In this document: piece by piece, positions 35,804 to 45,581 of the stretch
Numbering within the stretch: position 1 is the first letter of the stretch
Layout of the letters: every line of letters starts with the position of its first letter
Origin: Nitrospirota bacterium
Lineage (GTDB): Bacteria; Nitrospirota; Nitrospiria; Nitrospirales; UBA8639
Length of the DNA stretch: 64,000 nucleotides
Reading direction: 5' to 3'
Assembly (NCBI GenBank): GCA_003695915.1
Contig: RFGF01000017.1
Coordinates: 106,005 to 170,004 of the forward strand
Notes under the pieces: model-generated
Databases searched by the model: none
What the model was told of the DNA's origin: nothing
The model's input: the letters and a program-made list of their open reading frames with translations, nothing else
Translations under genes and position numbers: made by a program

Positions 35804-36973
35804 ATGAGAACCGTGTTTCGATCCCTTCCCGCCAATTGTTCTCGCCCTCATCTCCGCTTTGGCGTTCCCTACGCCACATGGGCAACCGGAGCTTGTGCAA
35901 TAGGGGCTTATCTCGCGATCCTCGGCACGTTACTGGCCCACGATTTTCAGATCGTGCTGTTCCTCCGCTCGATTCAACACCCTGTCGTCGAACACATAGG
36001 CCGCATTGGCAACGATCTGGGGCACGGCGTCACATTGGTCCTGTTGAGCCTTCTTTTGCTCGCCGGCGGATTCATGACCGCTCATCAGCCGACAATTCGC
36101 GCCGGTCTCCATGGATTAGTTGCTCATGGGTTGGCAGGCGCTCTTGCTCAGATCATCAAGCATCTCGTCGGTCGACCACGCCCGCGATATGCGCATCAAG
36201 ATGTGGAGCAATGGGGGCCTTCGTTCGACGGCGGATTCGACGCGTTTCCTTCCGGTCATTCCACCGCATCCTTTGCGGTCGCCACCGTTCTCGCCTGGTA
36301 TTTTCCACGAGGGAAATGGATATGGTATGGAAGCGCCAGTTTCGTGGCCTGGAGTCGGGTCGTGAAAGGCTCGCACTTTCCTTCCGATGTGTTCACTGGT
36401 GCCTTGATCGGCTACCTCGTCGGATGCCTCGTGACCCAAGGGATTCGTCGGTGGAAAACGGTGCTTCCTGATTCCATGATGCGAGCGATTCCCTTGTTCC
36501 TATTCGGATGGATGTTGGTCTGGGTCACATTTCAGGTTCCCAGTCAAGGTCCCATGGCGACATTTCTCATGGGTCTAGGGGGCATGGCAATATTGGGCAG
36601 TCTCTGGTGGAACGCACGCCTGTGTTTTGCAGGAACTTTTGGATTTCGGCCGGTCAAACCGTCCACCATCGGTCCGAATCTGCTCGCCGGATTCGGACTG
36701 GCTTGCTCGACAGCTTCCTTCCTTGTCGTTGTCATCGCCGTGATGGCTCTTTCCAGTTATGCGCTATGGCATGATCGCCGCGATACTAGAAGCCCGACAC
36801 TCCAGACAGCTCCTCCTCCGCCTCAGCTTTCTCGCGAACGGAATCCGACCATGGTGCCGCCTTCTCATGCGTCACGCTGCCCTATCGTCATTCCCTATGG
36901 AGTGAGGTGTATATCGATCATCAGCATGTACCTGCTCCTTTACCAATTGCGAGGGCTCGTCCCGCTGTTTTGA
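35804..36973 (+). CDS. PAP2-family membrane phosphatase
   Basis: A 389-residue polytopic protein with the three acid-phosphatase motifs: KHLVGRPRP near residue 122, PSGHSTASF near 148, and SRVVKGSHFPSDV near 184. The first five or six membrane helices carry the active site, probably facing the periplasm. Further helices lie at about 225-320, and the final 70 residues are Pro-rich and poorly ordered. Such enzymes remove phosphate from lipid diphosphates such as undecaprenyl pyrophosphate or from lipid A; the substrate cannot be told from sequence. The adjacent minus-strand glycan genes make a lipid-carrier role plausible. Confidence 0.85.
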   Translation: MRTVFRSLPANCSRPHLRFGVPYATWATGACAIGAYLAILGTLLAHDFQIVLFLRSIQHPVVEHIGRIGNDLGHGVTLVLLSLLLLAGGFMTAHQPTIRAGLHGLVAHGLAGALAQIIKHLVGRPRPRYAHQDVEQWGPSFDGGFDAFPSGHSTASFAVATVLAWYFPRGKWIWYGSASFVAWSRVVKGSHFPSDVFTGALIGYLVGCLVTQGIRRWKTVLPDSMMRAIPLFLFGWMLVWVTFQVPSQGPMATFLMGLGGMAILGSLWWNARLCFAGTFGFRPVKPSTIGPNLLAGFGLACSTASFLVVVIAVMALSSYALWHDRRDTRSPTLQTAPPPPQLSRERNPTMVPPSHASRCPIVIPYGVRCISIISMYLLLYQLRGLVPLF

Positions 36974-37060
36974 GGCCTAAGCAGCGGTAACTGAAGCTCT
37001 GAGGGCGCATAGATCGGCATCCATCCATTTCCGGATGACTAGCCTGTTACAGGGAAATGA

Positions 37061-38770
37061 TCATTGTACGAAAGAGCGGCTGGAAAGGAGAACGAATCCA
37101 TGTCGCTCGAGCACTACCGGATAGGAGGCGAACGGTTCCGGAAGACGGCCTCGAAGATGGCGTTGAAGAACAAGCATTTTTGTGACCGGCGAATGTCGAT
37201 ACGGTTCCAGTCGTTCGTGTTCCCCAGGGCTCACATAGACAATTCTTCGCTTGGCATAGAAGGCTAACGAAGGGCGTCGACGCCCAAATTGAATCAACGC
37301 GTCCGTAGGCTTCAAATTATACCCGGCAATCATCGCCAATTCTTGCGGAGGCGCAATGAAATAGCGGTCAAACACCGGTATCCCGAATACGAACACCGAG
37401 CAGGCAATCCAGAGGATGAGACTTCCAGCAATCCAAAAGACGAGCGGACGTCGAGCGTCAGAATCGGCGAGATGCTTGGCAGCCATGGTCCCAGCCACGA
37501 TTCCCCCACCTGTCACAACAGGCCAGAAGCCCACATCTAGAGACAAGGCGGCCGGAAATTCTTTCGCCATGACCTCGTCGAACGCTTCGAAGATCGCAGG
37601 GACCGCCGCGAATCCCAATCCGAGAAGGTAGCCGAGTCCAGCGAAAAGCCACATGGCCACTCGCAAGCCGGGAGAGGCCGAATCTTTCACACAGCGGGAC
37701 CAATAGAGAGCTACGAGAATAGAAGCAGCTGGGAATAACGGATAAATGTAATGTGGCAGCCGTGTCGCCGAGAGCGTGAAAAAGGCGAAAATGGCCATCG
37801 CCCATAGGGCAGCGAACAGCGCAAGATGCTGCGCAGCTGAACACTGTTCTGGGTGTGTGCGGAAAATACTCCAATTCTTACAAGCTTCCCGCAAGGCCAT
37901 CGGTAACATAGCGCTCCAGGGGAAGAACCCCAACAACACGACGGGGAAATAAAATACGAGCGTCCCGCCATGACCTTCCATCGGGCTCGCGAAGCGCCCA
38001 GCGGTGTTTGCCCGAGCCGCTTCGAGATAGTCCGCTCCATGCATGGCGAACATGGCAAGATACCAAGGAGCCGAGAGCGCCATGACCGCTAGCAGTCCCC
38101 GGAGAGGAAAACCGATTTTCCAGAAGCGTTTCCACTGTCGGGTGACGGATAAATAGGGCACAATCCCGAGCAGCGGGATCAAAATGCCCACAGGCCCTTT
38201 GGTCAACATCGCGAGCGCCATCCCAAGATAACATCCCCAAAAATACCACCTGGAGCGCCCTTCTTCATGCAAGCCGAGCCAAAAACAATAGCCAGCCAAG
38301 GTAGTAAACAACACCAATTCTGGATCCGTCAGCACCATGCGGTTCATGGCAATGAATTCGATGTTCAGGAGCAACATGAGTGCCCCGAACATCGCCAAGG
38401 AGGTTCCGAAGAGACGAAACAGGAATAGATACTGAAGCCCGATCAATGCCAATCCGGACAGCGCCGACGGCAGGCGCGCTGCGAATTCATTGACACCGAA
38501 CAGGGCATAGGCTCCGCTAATCAACCAGTAGGTAAAGGCAGGCTTGGCATAGCGTGGCTCGTAATTCAATGTCGGAGAAAGCCAATTCCCGGTTTCGAGC
38601 ATCTCCCGAGCGGCTTCGGCATTGCTCCCTTCATCCCGATCCGTGAGCCCGAGATCGCCCAAGCCATAGAACAACAAGAACCCGGCTACGATCATGATGC
38701 CGAGAAACGGAGAATGCAGAAAAGACGTAGAAGAAAGGGAGCGATCCGACAAAGCGGCAGTGTCAGGCAC
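37061..38770 (-). CDS. ArnT-like membrane glycosyltransferase (GT83/PMT type)
   Basis: A 569-residue protein with about 11-12 membrane helices. The first periplasmic loop has LTDRDEGSNAEAAREM near residue 42, the acidic motif of polyprenyl-phosphate sugar transferases such as ArnT, and a long periplasmic C-terminal region begins near residue 465. It transfers a sugar from a polyprenyl phosphate carrier to an envelope acceptor, with lipid A the usual one for ArnT. The start overlaps the LABN gene by 8 bases, and the GT2 gene lies just upstream, so the three form one unit. Confidence 0.85.
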   Translation of the reverse strand: MPDTAALSDRSLSSTSFLHSPFLGIMIVAGFLLFYGLGDLGLTDRDEGSNAEAAREMLETGNWLSPTLNYEPRYAKPAFTYWLISGAYALFGVNEFAARLPSALSGLALIGLQYLFLFRLFGTSLAMFGALMLLLNIEFIAMNRMVLTDPELVLFTTLAGYCFWLGLHEEGRSRWYFWGCYLGMALAMLTKGPVGILIPLLGIVPYLSVTRQWKRFWKIGFPLRGLLAVMALSAPWYLAMFAMHGADYLEAARANTAGRFASPMEGHGGTLVFYFPVVLLGFFPWSAMLPMALREACKNWSIFRTHPEQCSAAQHLALFAALWAMAIFAFFTLSATRLPHYIYPLFPAASILVALYWSRCVKDSASPGLRVAMWLFAGLGYLLGLGFAAVPAIFEAFDEVMAKEFPAALSLDVGFWPVVTGGGIVAGTMAAKHLADSDARRPLVFWIAGSLILWIACSVFVFGIPVFDRYFIAPPQELAMIAGYNLKPTDALIQFGRRRPSLAFYAKRRIVYVSPGEHERLEPYRHSPVTKMLVLQRHLRGRLPEPFASYPVVLERHGFVLLSSRSFVQ

Positions 38771-39098
38771 TAGGGACTCGCTTGGGCGCGCGATGAATCA
38801 GCACAAGATTGCGCAAATACACCACGGCTCCCACGCTTTGCCCGGCAATAAAGACGGGATCTTGGCGATAAACGGCATAGGCTAGCACGATCACGCTCCC
38901 CACCAAGCTCATATACCAAAAGGCCAAAGGCATGCTGCTTTCCGCCTTCCGTTCCGAGACGATCCACTGGAGGAGCCATCGAGAAAAAAAGAGGCTCTGG
39001 CCGAAAAACCCGATGCCGAGCCAAATGGTTTCCGTCATCGACATATGTCCGTTAACTTCGATGCTCCACGATTGCCAAGACGGGATGCCTGTCGCCAT
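38763..39098 (-). CDS. lipid A biosynthesis N-terminal (LABN) domain membrane protein
   Basis: A small protein (111 residues from the first ATG, 93 from the ATG at 39044) with three hydrophobic helices and the LABN signatures IGFFGQSLFFSRWLLQW, PLAFWYMSLVGS and YRQDPVFIAGQS. LABN proteins are found fused to lipid-A-disaccharide synthase or beside glycosyltransferases; they are suspected of helping carrier-linked sugars cross the membrane. The start is uncertain; 39098 lies 8 bases after the GT2 stop, and the conserved part begins at 39038. Confidence 0.85.
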   Translation of the reverse strand: MATGIPSWQSWSIEVNGHMSMTETIWLGIGFFGQSLFFSRWLLQWIVSERKAESSMPLAFWYMSLVGSVIVLAYAVYRQDPVFIAGQSVGAVVYLRNLVLIHRAPKRVPSA

Positions 39099-39106
39099 TC
39101 ACCCGT

Positions 39107-39889
39107 TCATTGTCCGTCGGCATTGCGGAATGCCGATCGCGAGCCAGCAACATGCCGAACGCGATAGGCTAAACAGCGGCTCTGCATCCAGCGCACAGCA
39201 ATCAGATCATAGAGCCCTGCAAACAACCGATTGCCGATGCCATATTTGGATTGTCCATGAGCACGAGGAAAATGACGGACCGGCACTTCGGTGACGGAAA
39301 AGCCGTACATTTTCGCCAAGGCGGGGAAAAATCGATGCATGCCTTTGAACAAAGGCAGACGCTGCACCACCGCTCGCTTGAAAATCTTCATCGAACAGCC
39401 TGTATCGGTAATACCGTCGTGGACGACGGCATTACGGACCGCATTCGCGATCTTGGACGACAGCCGCCGAATGAGGTTGTCGTGTCGATTCATGCGCCGC
39501 CCACAGACCAAATCATAGCACGCAGTGAATGGAAGCAAGGCCGCAAAGTCGGCTGGATCGTATTGGAGATCACCATCGAGCGTCGCCACTAGCTCCCCGC
39601 GCGCCTCCCGAAAACCCGCATCGAACGCTGCAGTTTGTCCATAATTCTGGTCAAAGTGGACAACTCGTACTTCCGGATATTCCTCCACCAGTGCATCCAA
39701 AAGAAGGCTGCTTCCATCCGTGCTTCCATCATCCACAAAGATGATCTCGAACGGAGCGCTCGCAGATTCTTCGCGTTGATTGAAAAATTTCAGCAACTGG
39801 CTGATCAAGGGAGAAATGTTATCCTTTTCATCTTTGACGGGGATCACGATAGTGATCCAAGGACGTAAAGAATCGGGAGGAGAGATCAT
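39107..39889 (-). CDS. family 2 glycosyltransferase, DPM1/ArnC-like
   Basis: A 260-residue cytosolic-face glycosyltransferase with the GT-A fold: TIVIPVKDEKDN at the N-terminus, FVDDGSTDGS near residue 50, the DXD-type metal site TLDGDLQYDP near 105, and GCSMKIFKRAV near 165. It lacks the two C-terminal membrane helices of ArnC and resembles dolichyl-phosphate mannose synthases. It probably makes a polyprenyl-phosphate sugar for the downstream GT83 enzyme, with LABN between. First gene of the trio; its upstream region is shared with a divergent small gene. Confidence 0.86.
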   Translation of the reverse strand: MISPPDSLRPWITIVIPVKDEKDNISPLISQLLKFFNQREESASAPFEIIFVDDGSTDGSSLLLDALVEEYPEVRVVHFDQNYGQTAAFDAGFREARGELVATLDGDLQYDPADFAALLPFTACYDLVCGRRMNRHDNLIRRLSSKIANAVRNAVVHDGITDTGCSMKIFKRAVVQRLPLFKGMHRFFPALAKMYGFSVTEVPVRHFPRAHGQSKYGIGNRLFAGLYDLIAVRWMQSRCLAYRVRHVAGSRSAFRNADGQ

Positions 39890-40101
39890 CAGTGCTCCGA
39901 TGGGATGCAGATCATCGGTGTCGTTGTCTAAGTGCTCACAGATAAGTGTTAACAGAAATCCCGGGCTCGCTTCGCCTTCTCGCCCGTCGATGGCATTCTA
40001 CTGATCCCTTAAAATACGGTCAAACACGCAATCTATTTGATACTCCGCACCAAACGACAAAACGCGTGGCCCCTTGTCTAATGGATCTTGGCTTATTGAT
40101 A

Positions 40102-40131
40102 TTGACCCGTCTTGAAAGCCTTGGGTATCTT
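40102..40131 (+). promoter_or_regulatory. candidate promoter for the small gene at 40169
   Basis: TTGACC (40102-40107) and TATCTT (40126-40131) are 18 bases apart. A transcript would start near 40138, leaving a 31-base leader containing the AAGGAG ribosome site of the gene. The spacing is acceptable; both hexamers have mismatches. Confidence 0.4.
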
Positions 40132-40168
40132 GAATTCGCTAAGAATCTACAAAAAAGGAGTGCCTATC

Positions 40169-40417
40169 ATGCAGCATCGAATTATGGAAGCGTATAAAGA
40201 AGTTGAACGGGCCATGGAGCGCTACAATGCTATCTTGGACGAGTATGTACTCGCCTTGCAAACCCAAGAAGGATCCAATGCCAAGCAACTCGAACGGATG
40301 AAAGCCGGGACGAAAGCGATGCGCGACAGCAGTATGATCTATTTGTCATATGCGAAATTCGTCGCATATGGAATGCCAGAAAGCGAAGACCTGGTCGAAG
40401 ATGATTTGCAGATGTGA
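40169..40417 (+). CDS. small helical protein of unknown function
   Basis: From the ATG at 40169, with AAGGAG 8 bases upstream, this gives an 82-residue protein. It is predicted almost wholly helical and amphipathic (MEAYKEVERAMERYNAILDEYV, then KQLERMKAGTKAMRDSSMIY), ending in an acidic tail (PESEDLVEDDLQM). No signal peptide or membrane segment and no recognised family. The strong ribosome site and the candidate promoter make it a probable real gene. It stands alone between the glycan genes and tRNA-Pro. Confidence 0.7.
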   Translation: MQHRIMEAYKEVERAMERYNAILDEYVLALQTQEGSNAKQLERMKAGTKAMRDSSMIYLSYAKFVAYGMPESEDLVEDDLQM

Positions 40418-40524
40418 GATATCCGCGCGTGCTCAACAAACCGACGACCGACGACACCGCGCTCTGTTGTCGACCATTTGCATAGCAAATCGCAATATTG
40501 GATTGTACAGGGTAGGTTATCCAA

Positions 40525-40601
40525 TGGTCGGGGCGAGCCGATTTGAACGGCCGACCTCTCGCACCCCAAGCGAGTGCGCTACCGGGCTGCGCCACGCCCC
40601 G
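40525..40601 (-). tRNA. tRNA-Pro(GGG)
   Basis: Read on the minus strand from 40601: acceptor arm CGGGGCG pairs with CGCCCCG, the D arm is GCGCAGCCCGGTAGCGC, anticodon stem CTCGC/GCGAG encloses loop TTGGGGT (anticodon GGG), the T arm is GGCCG-TTCAAAT-CGGCT, discriminator A, and CCA is encoded (40525-40527). All stems form, with one G-T pair in the T stem. It lies between the small gene (plus) and the MerR-type gene (minus). Confidence 0.95.
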
Positions 40602-40670
40602 ACATTCATGGAATGCTTTTCACAACGCGACGTGAGATGAGTAGATGCTCGAGACGCTTCCTCCACCGCA

Positions 40671-41018
40671 TTATGAAGACGTCAGCTTAGTTAAGATGGC
40701 TTGCAACTCCGCCTTTACACGTTCGACACGGTGGCGCGGAATGGTCTCAGGTGGGTCGGCATTCCGCTTGCGACGATTCCAATACCGCTTCAATCCCGCA
40801 ATGGTGTAACCTTCCTCATATAACATACGCTTAATTTCCAGAACGGTCTCGATATCGACCTGTGTATACACTCGATGACGGCCTGGGCTTTTTTTAGGGC
40901 GAAGAAACGTAAATTCCGATTCCCAAAACCGCAAGACATATGCGGGAAGTTTCGTCAATGCGGCCACTTCGCCAATTTTGTATACGGTTTTTTCGCCCTG
41001 CCTGGATTGTCCCCCCAT
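40671..41018 (-). CDS. MerR-family transcriptional regulator
   Basis: A 115-residue protein with an N-terminal winged helix (YKIGEVAALTKLPAYVLRFWE, then KSPGRHRVYTQVDIETVLEI) and a short C-terminal coiled-coil helix (RHRVERVKAELQAILTKL). There is no effector-binding domain. This short MerR type is often found directly after an IHF subunit gene, as here, 43 bases downstream. Target genes unknown. Confidence 0.9.
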   Translation of the reverse strand: MGGQSRQGEKTVYKIGEVAALTKLPAYVLRFWESEFTFLRPKKSPGRHRVYTQVDIETVLEIKRMLYEEGYTIAGLKRYWNRRKRNADPPETIPRHRVERVKAELQAILTKLTSS

Positions 41019-41061
41019 GCAGTGACCACCATTCTGTTGTGGCCTTCATCCTTTCTGAGTT

Positions 41062-41337
41062 CTATGAGTTGACATACTTTTTGAACAACTGGCTGGGTCG
41101 AAAGGTCACCACCCGCCTGGGAGTAATGGCAATTTCCTCTCCGGTTCGCGGATTTCGACCTTTGCGTTCCCGCTTATTGCGAACGATAAAATTGCCGAAG
41201 CCTGCAATTTTGATAGATTCCCCTTTTTGCAATCCTTCTTTCATAATCTCAAGGACATCCTCCACCATATCAAGGGCTTCGCTCTTGGAAACACCGACCT
41301 CTTGACAAACTTTGAGGGCAATATCCACTTTCCGCAT
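41062..41337 (-). CDS. ihfA: integration host factor/HU-family DNA-binding protein
   Basis: Nucleoid protein that bends DNA. The 91 residues from the ATG at 41337 show the full fold: helical N-terminus (KVDIALKVCQEVGVSKSEAL), the GFGNF turn, the flexible arm NPRTGEEIAITPRRVVTFRP with its intercalating proline, and C-terminal helix. The PRRVVTF arm is closer to IHF-alpha than to HU. I prefer 41337 because AGGA lies 6 bases upstream; an ATG at 41358 adds seven residues. Confidence 0.88.
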   Translation of the reverse strand: MRKVDIALKVCQEVGVSKSEALDMVEDVLEIMKEGLQKGESIKIAGFGNFIVRNKRERKGRNPRTGEEIAITPRRVVTFRPSQLFKKYVNS

Positions 41338-41439
41338 ACCAGTTCCTATCTCGCTCATGGTTCACAATCACACTGCACCGTCGCCCGCCTCATATCATAC
41401 CTCGCCAAACCGTATCCTTCTTGCGAGCAGTTGTCAAGA

Positions 41440-43086
41440 TCACGTGCCACCCGTTCTCGCATCGCCCTCGTCGGAACAGCGTTCATCGCGTAACAGTCGA
41501 TATTCGATACTATCCGCCAGCGCCTGCCAACTCGCCTCGATGATGTTTTCGGAAACGCCGATCGTGCCCCATGAACCCTTCTGATCACCTGATTCGATCA
41601 AAACCCGAACTTTCGAACCGGTCCCATGATTTCCGGCGAGCACCCGTACTTTATAATCCAAGAGCTTCACATCTTGCAATTGCGGGTAAAAATGTTCCAA
41701 TGCTTTCCGAAGCGCGTTGTCCAGCGCATTGACCGGTCCGCGACCTACCGCCGCCGTATGTTCCACTACCTCGCCAACCTTGACCATAATGGTGGCCTCG
41801 GAAATCGGCGTTTCATCGGCATGCCGTTTTTCCACGATGATACGGAATCCCAACAAATCGAACGAAGGCTGGTGACTGCCCAACGCTTTGCGAACCAGCA
41901 ATTCGAACGATCCTTCCGCCCCCTCAAACTGAAAGCCTTCATGTTCGAGAATTTTCATTTTATCCAACAACACATTCAACCGCGGGTGATCTTTAGGCAG
42001 TGAAAGACCGAATGAGCGAATCTTGGTGAGCAGCGCGCTGCGGCCGCTGTTGTCGGAAATCAACACGCGACGTTGATTGCCGACCGACTCCGGAACCACA
42101 TGCTCATAGGTAACGGGATTTTTTTGAACCGCGTGAATATGCACGCCTCCTTTGTGGGCAAACGCCGTTTCGCCGACATACGCCTGCCGTTTGTACGGTT
42201 GAAGATTGGCGATTTCGGCCACAAAATTCGAGACATTGCGCAACTGACTCAAGCGCCCCTTTCCCAGGACGGAGTGCCCCATCTTCAATTCCAGATTCGC
42301 CAGGATCGAACAGAGGTTGGCATTGCCGCATCGCTCGCCGATCCCGTTGATCGTCCCTTGAATTTGAACAGCACCAGCCTGCACGGCCACCAAAGAATTG
42401 GCTACCGCCAATTCCGCATCGTTGTGTGCATGAATACCCAGAGGAACCGGACATTCGCGTTTGACAAGGGAAAAGATCTCTTGGATTTCCCATGGAAGCG
42501 AGCCGCCGTTGGTATCGCAGAGAATTATTCGTTCAGCCCCGGCTTGCGCAGCCCGAAGAATCGAATGCAAGGCATAATCCGGGTCGGTTTTGAATCCGTC
42601 GAAAAAATGCTCGGCATCATAAAATACGCGCCGCCCCTGGTCTCGAAGATACGCAATCGAATCGGCAATGAGCTCTAAATTCTTGGCTAAGGTCGTGCCC
42701 AAAGCATCGGTGACATGAAGGGTCCAGCTTTTGCCAAAAAGGGTGACCGTCTCCGTCCCTGCATCCAACAGCGCCTTGAGATTGGGATCGGTGGACACCG
42801 TATTCGAGGCTTTTCTCGTCGAACCGAAGGCCACAATCCTAGCTGTCTGCAATGGAACGGTCTTGATGGTCTGAAAAAATTCGATGTCCTTGGGATTGGC
42901 ACCAGGCCATCCTCCTTCAATGAACGGAATCCCGAGTTCGTCCAATTTCAGTGCGATCCGAATCTTGTCTTCGACCGAGAAGCTGACATCTTCTGCTTGC
43001 GCCCCGTCGCGAAGAGTCGTGTCATAGATCTCGAGTTCAGGTTCGTGATCAGATGCGCGATGGTGATTCGTCTGATGAGCACTCAT
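41440..43086 (-). CDS. cimA: (R)-citramalate synthase
   Basis: Condenses pyruvate with acetyl-CoA to citramalate, feeding 2-oxobutyrate and isoleucine synthesis without threonine deaminase. The catalytic TIM barrel begins [18 protein letters not shown] and holds the metal-binding [13 protein letters not shown] near residue 215; a C-terminal LeuA-type regulatory dimer domain (about 420-548) probably mediates isoleucine feedback. Length (548) and the [10 protein letters not shown] loop favour the CimA clade over 2-isopropylmalate synthase. It lies 24 bases after lysC and closes the amino-acid operon. Confidence 0.9.
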   Translation of the reverse strand: MSAHQTNHHRASDHEPELEIYDTTLRDGAQAEDVSFSVEDKIRIALKLDELGIPFIEGGWPGANPKDIEFFQTIKTVPLQTARIVAFGSTRKASNTVSTDPNLKALLDAGTETVTLFGKSWTLHVTDALGTTLAKNLELIADSIAYLRDQGRRVFYDAEHFFDGFKTDPDYALHSILRAAQAGAERIILCDTNGGSLPWEIQEIFSLVKRECPVPLGIHAHNDAELAVANSLVAVQAGAVQIQGTINGIGERCGNANLCSILANLELKMGHSVLGKGRLSQLRNVSNFVAEIANLQPYKRQAYVGETAFAHKGGVHIHAVQKNPVTYEHVVPESVGNQRRVLISDNSGRSALLTKIRSFGLSLPKDHPRLNVLLDKMKILEHEGFQFEGAEGSFELLVRKALGSHQPSFDLLGFRIIVEKRHADETPISEATIMVKVGEVVEHTAAVGRGPVNALDNALRKALEHFYPQLQDVKLLDYKVRVLAGNHGTGSKVRVLIESGDQKGSWGTIGVSENIIEASWQALADSIEYRLLRDERCSDEGDARTGGT

Positions 43087-43110
43087 GGCGAAAACTTGTG
43101 TTTCTTCTCT

Positions 43111-44352
43111 TTAGGACAACCCGCCGTTATCTCGCGACAGCTCAAAGGCATCGTGGAGGGAACGCATCGCCAATTCCAGGTACTTTTCTTCGATCACACA
43201 GGATATTTTAATCTCCGAAGTGCTGATCATCAGAATGTTGATCCCTTCATCAGCCAACACCTCGAACATCTTGGCGGCGACACCCGAGTGCGATCGCATT
43301 CCCACTCCCACCAAGGAAACTTTGGCAATATCCTCCTTGACTTCCACGGCCCGTGCTCCGATGGATTTAGCGATATCGCGCACCAACCCCAAAGCTCGCG
43401 GAAGGTCCGACCGAGGAACGGTAAACGAAATATCCGTCAAAGAATCTTGACTGATATTCTGGATGATCATATCGACCACGATGGCGGCGTCGGCTACCGG
43501 TCCGAACAAACGCGCCGCGATCCCCGGATTATCGGGAACGCCGACGACGGTCAGCTTCGCCTGATGGCGATCCCCGGTCACACCCGAGACAAGCACGCGT
43601 TCCATGTCCTGATCCTCCTGCGTCACAAGCGTCCCCTCCCCTTCGCGAAAGCTGGATTTCACTTCGATCGGAACTCGATATTTGGCTGCGAACGTGACCG
43701 ACCGTGTCTGAAGCACCTTTGCGCCCAAGCTGGCAAACTCCAACATCTCCTCATAGGAGACTTTGCGCAGCCGACGAGCGTTAGGCACCACGTTGGGATC
43801 GGCTGTATACACCCCATCGACATCGGTATAGATGACGCAACGGTCAGCCTTCAAGGCTGCAGCCAAGGCGACCGCGGTCAAGTCCGACCCACCGCGGCCG
43901 AGAGTGGTGACATCGGACTGTTCATTGATGCCTTGAAAGCCAGCGACGACGGGAATGATCCCCTCCGCGAGCGCCTCTCGGACCCGATCCGCGGCAATGC
44001 GGGTAATTTGAGCTTTGGTATGAAGACCATCCGTCACGATGCCCACTTGCCGACCTGTGAACGAGCGTGCGGCCAGCCCTTGAGCTTGCAACGCCATAGC
44101 CAAAAGCGCAATGGTCACACGCTCACCGGACGATAACAACACATCCACTTCTCGTTCATCGGGTTGAGGCATGATTTGAGAGGCCATGTGCAGCAAACGA
44201 TCCGTTTCTCCGCTCATGGCCGACACCACGACGACAACACGATGCCCAGCCTCGACCGTTTTCTTGACCAAATCAGCCACAGCGCGAATCCGATCAAGAC
44301 TTCCGACCGATGTTCCGCCAAATTTCTGAACCAAAAGAGCCATGGAATTCAT
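43111..44352 (-). CDS. lysC: aspartate kinase
   Basis: First step of the aspartate family pathway (lysine, threonine, methionine). The 413-residue protein begins [11 protein letters not shown], the kinase signature; the substrate/ATP region includes [19 protein letters not shown] near residue 170, and two ACT regulatory modules follow (about 265-410), so it should be feedback inhibited. The ATG at 44352 overlaps the ApgM-like stop by 4 bases; an ATG at 44343 is also possible. Confidence 0.96.
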   Translation of the reverse strand: MNSMALLVQKFGGTSVGSLDRIRAVADLVKKTVEAGHRVVVVVSAMSGETDRLLHMASQIMPQPDEREVDVLLSSGERVTIALLAMALQAQGLAARSFTGRQVGIVTDGLHTKAQITRIAADRVREALAEGIIPVVAGFQGINEQSDVTTLGRGGSDLTAVALAAALKADRCVIYTDVDGVYTADPNVVPNARRLRKVSYEEMLEFASLGAKVLQTRSVTFAAKYRVPIEVKSSFREGEGTLVTQEDQDMERVLVSGVTGDRHQAKLTVVGVPDNPGIAARLFGPVADAAIVVDMIIQNISQDSLTDISFTVPRSDLPRALGLVRDIAKSIGARAVEVKEDIAKVSLVGVGMRSHSGVAAKMFEVLADEGINILMISTSEIKISCVIEEKYLELAMRSLHDAFELSRDNGGLS

Positions 44353-45569
44353 TCGCGTGCGAGGAGTCGCTCAATGAGCTTCGTCGCCTCGCGAGGCACG
44401 CCTCCATATTGACGGCTGGCAGCCAATTCATGGAATACCGTTCTGCGACCATCGCTCTGTTTCATCGGGTGCCGACACATGACATAAGGAGCAACCGTGG
44501 CAGTGAAAGACGCACCATCGGTGACCGGCGGATTACTAGCGATCAACACTCGAAGATCCGGTTGGTCTCGAAGGGCCGCAAGCAACGGACCAATAACCTG
44601 GTCGTCAAATCGCTCGATGATTTCGATGAGATCTCCCATTCCCCCAGCAGAAGACCCATTCATGGGAAAATGAAGATAGACCACATCTTTTGTGCGAAGC
44701 CATGTGAAACAAGACTCTGCAATCGAGCGATAATCTGGACCGTCCCAATTCCATTCTTCGACATCCTGAGCCAGACTAAACCCTACGCTCAATCCCACCC
44801 CAACGTGGAGAGTATCGGGCGAGAGGGTCACACCGGAGAGTCCATAGCGTTCTGTAAAGACCGGCAACTCCATCGCCTTCCCCGGTCCCCACAGCCACAA
44901 ACAATTAGCAGGTTTTAAGCCTGCTTGAACCCGCTCTTCGTTGACGGGATGATGGCGCAGCACGATACGGGAGGCTTCCATCAACTCGAGAACGAACTTC
45001 GCTCCTTCCCCTTTTGGCAGAAAGCCGTCAACACTCTTGCCTAGGGCCAGGCGCGGATTGCTGCAGCCATAACGGCCCGTTCCCCCGACCCACACCATAA
45101 GATGCCGATGGCGCTTCCCCGCGTAAAATTGGATAATTTCAGAGGCCAATTGATCGTTCAACCCATCGATCAATTCGCGAGCCTCCTCCGTGTCGATTCC
45201 ACCAGCCTGATCGTCGTCGAGAATAATCTGTGGTCCGAGTTTTTTCTCATCGCCCCGTCCACCGACCGAACGAAGCGTGACCAATTGCCCTAAAAACGCT
45301 ACATCCCCTTTATCCAAGTGGACATCGAGACTAACGGCCTCGAACGGTGCAGGTCCCGAATAAAATTTTTGAGGATCGTACCCCAGCAGCGCGAGGTGCG
45401 TGACATCGCTGATGAGCTCGCTCCCGCTCGGCAAGGCAAATGCACCGAAATCGCCATGATTGGCAAGCCAATCCAGATTCGGTGTGGCGGCCTTCGCCAA
45501 CGGCGTGGTTTCGCTGAAGGGCGCGGTCGGAGATGCCATTCCGTCACAGTGTACAATAATCGCCTTCAT
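44349..45569 (-). CDS. ApgM-like phosphoglycerate mutase homologue, at homoserine kinase position
   Basis: A 406-residue member of the archaeal-type cofactor-independent phosphoglycerate mutase superfamily: CDGMASPT near the N-terminus, [20 protein letters not shown] near residue 60. Members beside threonine genes have been proposed to replace ThrB homoserine kinase, and here the gene sits between thrC and lysC with no other homoserine kinase in the window. However, the late metal-binding motifs are altered: [11 protein letters not shown] where DxxGH is expected, and [13 protein letters not shown] in place of the GDHxTP and later His. Function is therefore uncertain: a divergent kinase, a regulator or an inactive relative. 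Twelve bases after thrC, overlapping lysC. Confidence 0.75.
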   Translation of the reverse strand: MKAIIVHCDGMASPTAPFSETTPLAKAATPNLDWLANHGDFGAFALPSGSELISDVTHLALLGYDPQKFYSGPAPFEAVSLDVHLDKGDVAFLGQLVTLRSVGGRGDEKKLGPQIILDDDQAGGIDTEEARELIDGLNDQLASEIIQFYAGKRHRHLMVWVGGTGRYGCSNPRLALGKSVDGFLPKGEGAKFVLELMEASRIVLRHHPVNEERVQAGLKPANCLWLWGPGKAMELPVFTERYGLSGVTLSPDTLHVGVGLSVGFSLAQDVEEWNWDGPDYRSIAESCFTWLRTKDVVYLHFPMNGSSAGGMGDLIEIIERFDDQVIGPLLAALRDQPDLRVLIASNPPVTDGASFTATVAPYVMCRHPMKQSDGRRTVFHELAASRQYGGVPREATKLIERLLARE

Positions 45570-45581
45570 CCTTACTGCTCC

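Noticed and set aside
40476..40490. Hairpin ATTTGC-ATA-GCAAAT as terminator of the small gene or tRNA
   Set aside because: Only six pairs, a three-base loop, and no T-run.
42715..44136. A 473-codon plus-strand ORF opposite cimA and lysC
   Set aside because: It is antisense to two genes with unmistakable family motifs, spans their boundary, and its translation shows no recognisable domain; long antisense ORFs are common at this GC content.
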